In this document: positions 7,725 to 16,088 of the stretch, piece by piece
Layout of the letters: each line of letters begins with the position of its first letter
How positions within the stretch are numbered: position 1 is the first letter of the stretch
Assembly: GCF_014201675.1 (NCBI RefSeq)
Contig: NZ_JACHEZ010000006.1
Coordinates: 102,251-166,250, forward strand
Length of the DNA: 64,000 bases
Source of the DNA: Oceanithermus desulfurans
GTDB lineage: Bacteria; Deinococcota; Deinococci; Deinococcales; Marinithermaceae
Direction: 5' to 3'
Notes under the pieces: generated by a model
The model's database searches: none
What the model saw: only the letters and a program-made list of their open reading frames with translations
What the model was told of the DNA's origin: nothing
Translations under genes and position numbers: made by a program

Positions 7725-8762
7725 ATGCTCGAACCCCTCGCCAACTGGTCCGACCCCGCCAAGCGGCGGCTCTGGGCGGTGAAGGCCGCGCACGAGCGCG
7801 ACGAGGCGCGGCTCATCGAGCTGCTCGAGGCCTACCTCTTCCTCAAGGGCCGTAAAAAGGCGCTCGTCAGCCCGGAAACGCTGCGCACCTACCGCACCGC
7901 GCTGCGCGACTACCTGGCCTGGGCCTGGCCCGAGGGCGCGCCCGGACCCCGGGTGCCGCTCCTCAAGGTCACGGGCGACGACCTCGACCGCTACCTGAGC
8001 GAGCTGCAGACGACCGGCGGCCACCTGCCCGAGAACGCCCGGCCCCTCAAGCCCGCCAGCGTGGCCACCTACCTGGCGGGCGTGCGCGCCTTCTACCGGG
8101 CGCTGGAGTGGGCCGGCGCCGCGGTGGCCCCGGACGACGTGCACGCCCCCGCCGACCCCACGCCCCGCGAGGAGCGCCGTCCGGCGCTGCCGCTGGAGCT
8201 CTACCGCCGGCTGCTCGAACACCTGGACGACCCCGACGACGCCGGCAAGCTCCGCGACCGCGCGATGGTGCGGCTGATGGCCGAGGCGGGGCTGCGCATT
8301 AGTGAAGTCATTCACTTAGACGAGGCCGACCTGCTGGACGCCGAGCGGCTGCTCGTGGTGCGCTCGGGCAAGGGCGGCAAACAGCGCACGGTTCCGATCA
8401 CGCGCGCGCTGGCCGCCGAACTGCGCGACTGGCGGCGGCTGCGCCGCGCCTACGCCGAGCCCGGCGAGAGCGCCCTCTTCGTCAACACCGGCGGCCGCAA
8501 GAACCGCGGCCAGCGTTTGTCGGCCAGCCTGCTGCGCAAGCGGCTGGCGCGCTACTACGAAGAGCTGGGCTTCCCTCCCCGCTACCGCGGCGCCCACATG
8601 CTGCGCCACACCGCGGGCACCCGTTTCTACCGCGCCACCGGGGACCTGCACGTCACCGCGCGCCTGCTCGGGCACGCCAACGTCAACACCAGCGCCATCT
8701 ACGCCAAGATGGACCTGGAGGGGTTGCGCGACGCGGTGGACCGGCTGGAGGACGAGGCGTGA
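7725..8762 (+). CDS. Tyrosine recombinase, XerC/XerD-like
   Basis: A 345-residue site-specific recombinase. The N-terminal half (about 1-130) is the SAM-like core-binding domain; the C-terminal catalytic domain has the full residue set: Arg191 (AGLRISE), Lys216 (SGKGGKQ), His291 and Arg294 (HMLRH), His317 (LGHANVNTSAIY) and nucleophile Tyr326. The good match to the GHANVNTSAIYAK region points to a Xer or integrase acting on a compact core site. It lies just after a dif-like palindrome and has no phage or excisionase genes nearby, which favours a chromosome-dimer resolvase over a prophage integrase. Its stop overlaps the next gene (GTGA). Confidence 0.88.
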   Translation: MLEPLANWSDPAKRRLWAVKAAHERDEARLIELLEAYLFLKGRKKALVSPETLRTYRTALRDYLAWAWPEGAPGPRVPLLKVTGDDLDRYLSELQTTGGHLPENARPLKPASVATYLAGVRAFYRALEWAGAAVAPDDVHAPADPTPREERRPALPLELYRRLLEHLDDPDDAGKLRDRAMVRLMAEAGLRISEVIHLDEADLLDAERLLVVRSGKGGKQRTVPITRALAAELRDWRRLRRAYAEPGESALFVNTGGRKNRGQRLSASLLRKRLARYYEELGFPPRYRGAHMLRHTAGTRFYRATGDLHVTARLLGHANVNTSAIYAKMDLEGLRDAVDRLEDEA

Positions 8763-9142
8763 CCCTGCTTCAGGACGTTCTCGACCATGCGCGCCGGCTT
8801 CCCGGGGTGCGCGAGGACTTCCCCTTCGACTTCGAGACCCTGACCCTCAAGGTGGCCGGGAAGATCTTCCTGCTCACCAGCCTGCGCGCCGACCCCGTGC
8901 GCCTCAACCTCAAGTGCGACCCCGAACGGGCGCTCGAGCTGCGGGCGCGCTACCCCGAGCACGTCCTCCCCGGCTACCACATGAACAAGCGGCACTGGAA
9001 CACCCTGGTGCTCGACGGCACCCTCCCCCGGCCGCTGGTGGAGGAGCTGATCGACCACAGCTACGCGCGCGTGCTCGCGGGTCTTCCCCGCCGCATCCGC
9101 GCGGCGCTAGCGCGGGGTGTAGAAGAAGGCGAAGCCGAGTAG
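8759..9142 (+). CDS. MmcQ/YjbR-family protein
   Basis: A 127-residue protein of the YjbR (CyaY-like fold) family: FPFDFETLTLKVAGKIFLLT near the N terminus, VRLNLKCDPERALELR in the middle and the typical PGYHMNKRHWNTLVLDG block (about 73-89). The family is thought to bind DNA, with no defined role. The GTG start overlaps the recombinase stop by 4 bp, so the two are translated together. The 3' end overlaps the convergent antiporter gene by 36 bp. Confidence 0.85.
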   Translation: MTLLQDVLDHARRLPGVREDFPFDFETLTLKVAGKIFLLTSLRADPVRLNLKCDPERALELRARYPEHVLPGYHMNKRHWNTLVLDGTLPRPLVEELIDHSYARVLAGLPRRIRAALARGVEEGEAE

Positions 9143-10171
9143 CGCGTAGACCCCGAGGAGCATCACGCCTTCGAGCCAGTGGGTCTCGCCGTCGCGCACC
9201 ACCGCGTTGGTGATCACGATGGAGGCGGCCAGCCCGGCGATCTCGAGCGGGTTGTGGAAGACGAGGTCGAAGGGCCGCCCCACCGCCCAGCCCCAGATGA
9301 CCAGGATCGGCGCCACCAGCAGCGCGATCTGCAGGCTTGAGCCCACCGCGATCTGGACGGCCAGGTCCATCTTGTTGCGCACCGCGAAGGAGACCGCCGC
9401 CAGGTGCTCGGCGGCGTTGCCCACGAGCGGAATCACGATGATCCCCACGAAGAACTCGGAGAGGCCGAGCGACTCCGTGGCCGCCTCGATGTTGCCCACG
9501 AGCAGCTCTGAGACCACGGCGACGCCGACCGTCGAGGCGAGCAGCACGGCCACGGCGAGGCCGGGGCTCCACTCGGGCGCGTGCCTTTCCTCCAGCCCGC
9601 CGACGAGGTCGCGGTGGGTGACCAGCGAGAACCAGAGGTTGGCCAGGTAGACGGTGATCAACACCCCGGCCACGGCCAGGCTGTAGGCGGCGTCGGGCAG
9701 CGCCGGGTCGCGCACCCCGAAGAAGGTGCGCTCCGCCAGGTCGAAGAAGGCGGGCAGCATGAAGGCGACGAGGGCGAGGGTGAGCAACGTGGTGAGCAGG
9801 CCCGCCGCCTGGGCGTTGAAGCGCTGCCGGTGGTGCCGCAGACCTCCCAGCAGGATGGAAAGCCCCAGCACCAGGAGCAGGTTGGAGAGCAAGGAGCCCG
9901 AGATCGAGGCCTTGACGACCTCGACCTTGCCCGCGTTCAGGGCGATGACCGCGATGATGAGCTCCGCGGCGTTGCCGAAGGTGGCGTTGAGCAGGCCGCC
10001 GGCGGTGCTGCCCGCGCGCGCGGCCAGCTCCTCGGTGGCGCGACCCATCCAGGCGGCGAGCGGCAGCAGTGCGAACGCGGACAGCAGAAAGACCCAGACC
10101 CCGCCCCAGTTCAGGTACTCCGCCGCCAGCGCGAGGGAGACCGCGATCAGGGCGTAGCCGCGCCAGCTCAT
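9107..10171 (-). CDS. Calcium/proton antiporter (CaCA family)
   Basis: A 354-residue inner-membrane antiporter that exports Ca2+ in exchange for protons. Two homologous halves each carry the alpha-repeat motif: GGLLNATFGNAAELIIA (about 59-75) and IIVIPLVGNAAEHLAA in the second half, with an acidic-capable loop between. About eleven hydrophobic segments are visible. The ATG (10169-10171) overlaps the smc stop by 4 bp, making it the last gene of the smpB-smc transcript. The closest named relatives are ChaA and Cax proteins; the exact cation is inferred. Confidence 0.9.
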   Translation of the reverse strand: MSWRGYALIAVSLALAAEYLNWGGVWVFLLSAFALLPLAAWMGRATEELAARAGSTAGGLLNATFGNAAELIIAVIALNAGKVEVVKASISGSLLSNLLLVLGLSILLGGLRHHRQRFNAQAAGLLTTLLTLALVAFMLPAFFDLAERTFFGVRDPALPDAAYSLAVAGVLITVYLANLWFSLVTHRDLVGGLEERHAPEWSPGLAVAVLLASTVGVAVVSELLVGNIEAATESLGLSEFFVGIIVIPLVGNAAEHLAAVSFAVRNKMDLAVQIAVGSSLQIALLVAPILVIWGWAVGRPFDLVFHNPLEIAGLAASIVITNAVVRDGETHWLEGVMLLGVYALLGFAFFYTPR

Positions 10172-13100
10172 GACCCCGCCTCTTCGCGCCGCAGGCTGTA
10201 GACCAGGCTGGCCCCGCCGCGGTTGGTCACGCCCCACAGCACGTCGCAGGCCTCCATCGTGCGTTTCTGGTGGGTGACCAGGATGAACTGCCGCTGGCGG
10301 GCGAAGTCGCGCAGGAAGCCGACGAAGCGCAGGATGTTGGACTCGTCCAAGGGAGCGTCCACCTCGTCGAGAACGGCGATGGGCAGGCTCCCCTCCCCTA
10401 CCTCGGCGAGCGCGAAGAGGAAGCCCAGGGCGCCCATCGTCTTCTCGCCGGTCGAGAGCAGCCGCAGGTCACGGGTGCGCTTGCCCTGCGGCTGAACCAC
10501 GAGGTGCAGCCCCTCCTCGTCCAGTTTGACATCGGCCAGCCCCCCCAAGAGGGCGCGGCCGTAGTAGGCGAACCGCTCGCGAAAACGGACGAAGGCCTCC
10601 TGCAGCTGGCGGTCGTAGGCCTCGCGCAGCTCCTCGGTTTCGAGGGTGAGCCTCTGCGCCGCCTCCTCCGCCTCGGCGAGTGCGCGCTCCACCTCGCCCA
10701 GCTCCGCCTGCAGCTGCTCCAGGGCCTGGGCCGCCCGGTGGTTGACGGGCCCCAGGCCTTCGAGTTCCCGCTCGATCTCGCGCAAGCGCAGCTGCAGCTT
10801 GCGTACCGAGCCCTCGACGTGTTCGCCCGGGGGCAGCTCGGACCCCTCGCGCAGCACCTCTTCCAGCGTGGCTTCGCGGCGGGCGAGCAGCAGCCGCGCC
10901 TCTTCGGTCTCGCCGGCGACCGCGGCCAGCCGCTCGAGCCACGCCTGCTGCCGGGCCTTGGCCTCCCGGGCCTCCGCCTCGAGCGCGTTCACGCGGCCCC
11001 GAAGGTCTTCGAGGCCGAGCGCCTCCTGCTCGCGCGCCAGCTCGCCCAGGCGCACCTCGACCTCTCCCAGGCGCTCCTCCAAGCGGCCCCGCTCCCGGTC
11101 CAGCCCCTCCGCGCGCCCGCGCAGGGCGGCCAGACGCTCCTGCCGCTCCTCGTAGCGTTCCTGGGCCAGACGGTGGTTGACGACGGCACGGTCGTGCTCC
11201 TTCCAGGCCTCGAGCCGCTCCTCGAGCTCGGCCCGGCGTACGCCCAGGACTTCCAGGCGTCGCCGCGCGGCCTCCAGCGGCCCGGCGTCGGGCTCGGCGA
11301 CGGGCTCGGGCGGTTCGGGCGGCGCGGCCGGCTCTGGAAGACGCTCGAGGGCGCGTGCCGCCGCATCGCGTTCGGCGTGCAGGCGGCGCAGGCGCTCGTC
11401 CAACCGGCCGAGTTCGAGGGCCGCCCGGGCGGCCTCGATCTCGGCGATGCGCGCCTCGCTGCGGCGCAGTTCGGCCTCGGCTTCGTCCCGCTCGCCCTTG
11501 ATCCTGCGCAGGCGGCCGCGCAGCTCCAAGCGCGCGCCGCCGCCGCGCCCGGCCCGGCCCCCGCTGACCGAGCCCAGGGGTTCGACCACCTCGCCGGCCA
11601 GCGTAACCATGCGCACGCGCCGCTTCTCCCGCGCCAGCGCCAGCGCCACGTCAAGGTCTTCGACGACCAGGGTGTCCCCGAAAAGGGCGTCGGTCAGCTT
11701 GCGCTCACCGCGGATCGCGAAGAGTTCCCGGGCGGCCCCGACCACCCCTTCGCGCCCGAGCCAGGGGCCCAGGTCGCCGGTGCGGGGGCGGGCCAGGTCC
11801 CGCGCCAGCAGGGTGGCCCGCCCGCCCTCGCGCTTCAGGCGCGCCACGGCCTCTCGCAGGGAGCGCTCGTCCTCCATGAGCACCCACTGGATGCGGGCGC
11901 CCAGAGCGGCCTCGGCGGCGGCCTCCAGGCCCGGGGGGACCTCGAGCAGGTCGGCCACCACCCCGAGCATGCCTGCGGGGCGCCAGCGCGCGAGCCTGCG
12001 CGGCCCCTCGGCGAGATCGGAACCCCCGGCCACCAGTTTTTCCAGCCGATCGGCCTCGCGCCGGGCGGCCTCGAGCTCGGCCCGCAGGCGGCCCGCCCGT
12101 TCCTGCAGCTCGGCCAGCGCCGCCCGCAGCTCCGCGTCCTGGGCGGCGGCCTCGTCCCGCGCCGTCCGCGCCTCCTTCAGGTCGCGCTCGGCCTCCGCCA
12201 GCACCCGCTCCCAGCGCTCCCGCTCCTTCCGCGCGAGCGCGTGGGCGTCCCGCGCGGCTTCGTAGCGCGCCAGCACCTCGCGGTATTCCCGAAAAGCGCG
12301 CTGCTGCTGCGCGTAAGCCTGCTCCGCAGCCCGCACGGCCTCCTCGGCCCGGCGGACCTCGCGTGCCAGCTCCTCGTCTTCGGCGAGCAGGCGCTCCCGT
12401 TCCGCCTCGGGGCCGGGCGGCGTCGGGGGTTCGGGCGGCTTTAGCTGCGCCAGGCGCGCGGCCTCCTCGTCGAGGCGGCTTCGCTCGGCCGCCAGCCGCT
12501 CGAGGGTGCTGCGCAGCTGCAGGCGCTCGCGCTCGAGAAAGCCGCGTTCGCTTTCCAGGGCGGCGTGGCGCGCCTGCACCCGGGCGAAGGCCTCGCCGAC
12601 GGCGGAGCGCTCGCGCTCGAGCGACTCGCCGCGCCCCTGGGCGGCCAGGCGCTCCTTCTCGGCTTCCACGCGCGCCTCCTCCAGCTCCTCGAGGCGCCGC
12701 TTCAGCCGCCCAATCTCCTCTTCGAGGGCGCGCCGTCGCGCCCGAAACAACCCGCGCTGCACCGCGAGCCGCTCCCGGGCCAGCGCCTCGGCGCGCCGCG
12801 CCTCCTCGGCTTCGGCGGTGAGCCGCGCCTTCTCGGCCAGCCGGCCCGCGTGCTGCTCGCGCAGCGTCTCCAGGTGCCGCGCCGCGCGCTCGAGCCGCTG
12901 CCGGGTCTCCCGCAGCGCCAGGGTCACGACCCTGAGGCCGGCGGCGTCTTCGAGCCGTTCGAGCAGGGCGTCGGGCGAAGACTCCAGGATGCCCGCGACC
13001 TCCCCCTGCCCGACCAGCGCATGTGCGTTTTTTCCCAGCCCCGTCCCGGCGAGCACGCGCTCGATCTGGCGAAAGGTGGCCCGCTTGCCGTTGAGCCGTA

Positions 13101-13410
13101 CGTCCTGGTCGCCGGAGCGGTCGATGCGGCGGCTGACCACGTAGCGCTCGCGCCCGTCGCGGAGCACCAGCTCCACCTCGGCGAAGGGCATGGGCTTGCG
13201 GCCGTCGCCGCCGTGGAAGATCAGCGCCTCCGCCTCGCGCGCCCGCAGCGCCCGCGCCCGCGAGCCCATGACGAAGCGGATTGCCTCGACGACGTTGCTC
13301 TTGCCCGAGCCGTTGGGACCGATGACGCCCGAGATCCCGCGGTCGAAGTGGAGTTCCACGCGGTCGGCGAACGATTTGAATCCGTGCAGGGTCAGGCGTT
13401 CAATCTTCAT
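10168..13410 (-). CDS. smc: Chromosome partition protein SMC
   Basis: A 1080-residue condensin ATPase. The Walker A loop GPNGSGKSN (31-39) is near the N terminus; long Glu/Arg/Ala-rich coiled coils follow, with the hinge at about 475-640 (GMLGVVADLLEVPPGLEAA onwards), then a second coiled coil, the signature LLSTGEKTM and Walker B AVLDEVDAPLDE. The signature is LSTGEK rather than the usual LSGGEK. At 1080 residues it is about 100 shorter than typical SMCs, mainly in the coils. ScpA and ScpB are not in the window. The ATG lies within the 3' end of the MazG-like gene (11-bp overlap). Confidence 0.96.
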   Translation of the reverse strand: MKIERLTLHGFKSFADRVELHFDRGISGVIGPNGSGKSNVVEAIRFVMGSRARALRAREAEALIFHGGDGRKPMPFAEVELVLRDGRERYVVSRRIDRSGDQDVRLNGKRATFRQIERVLAGTGLGKNAHALVGQGEVAGILESSPDALLERLEDAAGLRVVTLALRETRQRLERAARHLETLREQHAGRLAEKARLTAEAEEARRAEALARERLAVQRGLFRARRRALEEEIGRLKRRLEELEEARVEAEKERLAAQGRGESLERERSAVGEAFARVQARHAALESERGFLERERLQLRSTLERLAAERSRLDEEAARLAQLKPPEPPTPPGPEAERERLLAEDEELAREVRRAEEAVRAAEQAYAQQQRAFREYREVLARYEAARDAHALARKERERWERVLAEAERDLKEARTARDEAAAQDAELRAALAELQERAGRLRAELEAARREADRLEKLVAGGSDLAEGPRRLARWRPAGMLGVVADLLEVPPGLEAAAEAALGARIQWVLMEDERSLREAVARLKREGGRATLLARDLARPRTGDLGPWLGREGVVGAARELFAIRGERKLTDALFGDTLVVEDLDVALALAREKRRVRMVTLAGEVVEPLGSVSGGRAGRGGGARLELRGRLRRIKGERDEAEAELRRSEARIAEIEAARAALELGRLDERLRRLHAERDAAARALERLPEPAAPPEPPEPVAEPDAGPLEAARRRLEVLGVRRAELEERLEAWKEHDRAVVNHRLAQERYEERQERLAALRGRAEGLDRERGRLEERLGEVEVRLGELAREQEALGLEDLRGRVNALEAEAREAKARQQAWLERLAAVAGETEEARLLLARREATLEEVLREGSELPPGEHVEGSVRKLQLRLREIERELEGLGPVNHRAAQALEQLQAELGEVERALAEAEEAAQRLTLETEELREAYDRQLQEAFVRFRERFAYYGRALLGGLADVKLDEEGLHLVVQPQGKRTRDLRLLSTGEKTMGALGFLFALAEVGEGSLPIAVLDEVDAPLDESNILRFVGFLRDFARQRQFILVTHQKRTMEACDVLWGVTNRGGASLVYSLRREEAGS

Positions 13411-13729
13411 CGTCGTGGGCGAGGTAGCGCTTCAGGGCCTCCCGCGACGAAGCCAGCGGGTAGCGCGCCTCGTTCGCTTCCAGCTTGCGCAGCATCGCGG
13501 CTTCGAGATCGATGCCAAGCTGGTCGGCCAGCTTGTACAAGAGTAACCCGGCGTCGGCCAGCTCTTCGGTCAGGTTGGGCGTTCCTTCCTTGTAGGCCGC
13601 CCGCCGCAGCAGCTCGCGGGCCACCTCGCCGAGCTCCTCCATCAGGTGCAGGTAGGTGTGCTCGGGGCGGACGCGCTCCCAGCCGCGGTCCGCATCGAAG
13701 CGGTGGACGCGCTCCTGAAGCCGGCTCAC
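13400..13729 (-). CDS. MazG-like nucleotide pyrophosphohydrolase
   Basis: A 109-residue, all-helical protein of the MazG/dUTPase superfamily that hydrolyses (d)NTPs to monophosphates. The metal-binding pattern is present: EELGE (about 31-35) and EELADAGLLLYKLADQL (about 54-70). It is a single-domain version, shorter than the duplicated E. coli MazG. The GTG start overlaps the GerMN stop and its end overlaps smc, so it is in the middle of a closely packed operon. Role as a house-cleaning enzyme is inferred from the family. Confidence 0.82.
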   Translation of the reverse strand: MSRLQERVHRFDADRGWERVRPEHTYLHLMEELGEVARELLRRAAYKEGTPNLTEELADAGLLLYKLADQLGIDLEAAMLRKLEANEARYPLASSREALKRYLAHDDED

Positions 13730-14262
13730 CGCGCTCTCCGGATCGGCTCGAGCAACGACAAATGCCCCAGAGTCGCCGCGGGCTGGCCGCGGTAGAGGAA
13801 GCGCACCTCCTCGACCGGCCCCTGGTCCAGCACCGTGTAGGCCATGCCGTAGACGAGCAGCGTCTCCCCGGTGGTGCCGTAGCCCAGGCGGCCGTACCGC
13901 TCCGGCAGGTCGACGTAGGCGGTGGTGCCGCGCACGAAGACGGTGGGCGCGGGGAAACCCGAGGGGACGATGGGGGCGGCGCCCTGGGTCGGACCGGCCA
14001 CCAGCTCGTCGAGGGCGCGCTGGTAGGCGGACTCTCCGGGCGCGAGGGTGACCTTGCGTTTCTCGATCAGGAAGCCCGTAGCGTCGTTCTTGGCGAAGTA
14101 GAGGCGCAGTTCAACCTCGCGGGGGACCTCCGGCTCCACCTGCTCGGTGGGCAGGTTGACGACGCCGCTCTGCCGGGCGGGGCTGCTCGCCAGGTAGACG
14201 GCGACCCCTACGAGGAGCAGCAACAAGCCGAGCACGTTCCAAAGCGTCAGGTAGCGTTTCAA
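13726..14262 (-). CDS. GerMN-domain exported protein
   Basis: A 178-residue protein with one N-terminal membrane anchor (residues 8-26), then a GerMN domain (about 50-155; VELRLYFAKND, ALDELVAGPTQG, and VRGTTAYVDLPE). GerMN domains occur in the spore germination protein GerM and, in non-sporeformers, in cell-envelope lipoproteins and anchored proteins. It follows the amidase gene, so a role in the cell wall is likely. The start is TTG, overlapping the amidase TGA as TTGA. Confidence 0.82.
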   Translation of the reverse strand: MKRYLTLWNVLGLLLLLVGVAVYLASSPARQSGVVNLPTEQVEPEVPREVELRLYFAKNDATGFLIEKRKVTLAPGESAYQRALDELVAGPTQGAAPIVPSGFPAPTVFVRGTTAYVDLPERYGRLGYGTTGETLLVYGMAYTVLDQGPVEEVRFLYRGQPAATLGHLSLLEPIRRAR

Positions 14263-15581
14263 GGCTGGCCTCCCAGGAAGCGCGCCACCGCGCGGACGAT
14301 GACCTGCGCGTAGGCGCTTTGCTGCGCCGCGTTGCCGAGGCGGGCGCGGTCGTTGGCGTCGGTGAGCGAACCCAGCTCTACGAGCAGCGCCGCGCCGGGC
14401 GCGTGCTCGAGGAGGTAGAGCGGCGTCTCGGCCCGCCGCGCGCTCAGACCGATGCGCCCGAACGCCTCTTCCACGGCGTCGCTGAGCGCCGCGACTTCAC
14501 CGGAGGAGCGCGCGAAGCGGCGCAGTACCGGTTGGAAGCCGCCCCGGTCCAGCAGGGTCCGCGCCCGCGCAACGAAGACGGGGACGTCGGGGCGGCTGCC
14601 CGCGTAGCGGTAGAGCACGGGACCGGGCGGCACCGCCGGGCTGCCAGCGACGTGCAGGCTGATGAAGACGTCGGCCTTGGCCGCCCATTGCGCCCGGGTG
14701 TAGACGCTGGGGTTCTCGTCGCCGTCGCGGGTCAGCACGACGCGGTAACCAAGCCGCCGCAGGCGCTGCGCCGCCTCTCGGGCCACCTTCAGGACGATCG
14801 TCTTCTCGGCGAGGTTGCCGTAGCGCACCCCGTCGTCGCCGCCGCCGTGCCCGGGATCGAGCACCACCAGCGGGCGGCGGTCGGTGGCCGGTTGAGCCGG
14901 CGGCCCCACGTAGAGCCGCACCTCCGACGGGAAGTAGGCCACCTCCACCGGCCAGCCCTCGGACCCTTCCAGCACGAGGCGCGCGCCGTAGGGGCCGGGT
15001 TCGAAGCGGATGCGGCTGAGGTACAGCCCCTGCACCTCCCGTACCTGCTCCTCGGCGCGCAGTCCCAGCAGCCACCAGCTCCCCGCGCCCGCCGGCGCGG
15101 CGTTGAGGTCGCGGTCCAGCCTCAGCACCAGGACGTCGCGGCCGTTTTCGACGCGGTGGCTGAGGCCGCGCAACGAGGCTTCGGGCAGCAACACCCTCAG
15201 CGAGGTTTCGCTGCCGCTGTACAGCGCTCCCAGCGCCCGCGAGGTCGCGCGCAGCGGAATCAGGACCCGGTCGCCGTCGCGCAGCGCCGGCGGCTGCTCG
15301 GCGGTCACCAGCTTCTTGAGCGCCGTCTTGGAAGCCGGCACCGGTGTGGCCACGTAGCGAAGGCGGCGGGGACCCAGCCCCAGGATCAGCTGCCCCTGGC
15401 CCTGCCAGTAGAGCAACCCCAAGGCGCGGGCGAACGGCTGCGCCTCGACGTAGGAGACCCCGAAGTCGCCCGGATACACCGCGGTGAGGAGGGTGCCGCC
15501 GGCCAGCAGCGGCTTCTCGGACTGGGCGAAGGCGGCGTTCAGGAGCAGAGCGAGCGCCAGGGCAAGGCGTTTCAGTACCAC
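14259..15581 (-). CDS. N-acetylmuramoyl-L-alanine amidase, exported
   Basis: A 440-residue exported peptidoglycan hydrolase. Residues 1-20 form a signal peptide ending AAFAQ. The middle (about 25-225) contains a copper-amine-oxidase-like/AMIN-like beta-rich wall-targeting region. The C-terminal Amidase_3 domain has the zinc ligands in LDPGHGGGDDGV (His), NLAEKTIVLKVA (Glu) and SLHVAGSP (His), and the catalytic Glu in LLVELGSLTD. It cleaves the bond between MurNAc and the peptide stem. The GTG start (15579-15581) overlaps the smpB stop by 10 bp. Confidence 0.9.
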   Translation of the reverse strand: MVLKRLALALALLLNAAFAQSEKPLLAGGTLLTAVYPGDFGVSYVEAQPFARALGLLYWQGQGQLILGLGPRRLRYVATPVPASKTALKKLVTAEQPPALRDGDRVLIPLRATSRALGALYSGSETSLRVLLPEASLRGLSHRVENGRDVLVLRLDRDLNAAPAGAGSWWLLGLRAEEQVREVQGLYLSRIRFEPGPYGARLVLEGSEGWPVEVAYFPSEVRLYVGPPAQPATDRRPLVVLDPGHGGGDDGVRYGNLAEKTIVLKVAREAAQRLRRLGYRVVLTRDGDENPSVYTRAQWAAKADVFISLHVAGSPAVPPGPVLYRYAGSRPDVPVFVARARTLLDRGGFQPVLRRFARSSGEVAALSDAVEEAFGRIGLSARRAETPLYLLEHAPGAALLVELGSLTDANDRARLGNAAQQSAYAQVIVRAVARFLGGQP

Positions 15582-16000
15582 TTTTCCAACTCCCGTTCCA
15601 CGGCGCGTTTCTTGTCGTCTTGTTTCTTCTGGTAGTCGCGCTTCCCGCGCGCCAGCGCCAGCAGCACCTTGGCGTAACCCCGCTCGTTGAAGTAGATCTT
15701 GAGCGGGACCAGCGTCAGCCCCTTCTGCTCGACCCGGCCGCGCAGCTTGTTCAGCTCGTGGCGGTGCAGCAGCAGCTTGCGGCGGCGTCGGGGTTCGTGG
15801 TTGCTGTACGACCCTTTCTCGTACGGCGCGATGTAGAGGTCTTCGAGCCAGAGCTCGCCGTTGTCGAAGCGCGCGAACGCTCCCGTGAAGTCCACCTTGC
15901 CGGCCCGGACCGACTTGACCTCGGTGCCCTTCAAGGCGATCCCCGCCTCGTAGGTTTCGAGGATCTCGTATTCGTGGCGCGCCTTGCGGTTCTCGAGCAC
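15572..16000 (-). CDS. smpB: SsrA-binding protein SmpB
   Basis: A 142-residue OB-fold protein that brings tmRNA to stalled ribosomes in trans-translation. Family motifs are NRKARHEYEI (4-13), TYEAGIALKGTEVKSVRAG (15-33), the ELWLEDLYIAPY block and the basic C-terminal tail KRDYQKKQDDKKRAVERELEKWY region that enters the mRNA channel. The start is GTG. TAAAAT lies 6 nt before it, so the mRNA is probably leaderless. The tmRNA gene itself was not found in the window. Confidence 0.97.
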   Translation of the reverse strand: MLENRKARHEYEILETYEAGIALKGTEVKSVRAGKVDFTGAFARFDNGELWLEDLYIAPYEKGSYSNHEPRRRRKLLLHRHELNKLRGRVEQKGLTLVPLKIYFNERGYAKVLLALARGKRDYQKKQDDKKRAVERELEKWY

Positions 16001-16006
16001 CCCACC

Positions 16007-16012
16007 ATTTTA
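16007..16012 (-). promoter_or_regulatory. Leaderless-type -10 box for smpB operon
   Basis: TAAAAT (complement of 16007-16012), a 6-nt gap (GGTGGG) and then the GTG start. It would drive the six-gene block down to the antiporter. Confidence 0.5.
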
Positions 16013-16075
16013 CCCGCGGGCGCATGAAGGTCGGCTGAACCGTGGCGCGACCCCACGCCCCTTCCATGGACTGGG

Positions 16076-16081
16076 TATACT
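16076..16081 (+). promoter_or_regulatory. Leaderless-type -10 box for the ABC importer operon
   Basis: TATACT is followed by 7 nt and the GTG start at 16089. No clear -35 box; a TG lies two bases before the hexamer. Confidence 0.5.
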
Positions 16082-16088
16082 GCAGTTG

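Noticed and set aside
10270..12444. Open frame antisense to smc
   Set aside because: Repetitive Leu/Gln/Ala/Pro-rich shadow of the coiled-coil coding region.
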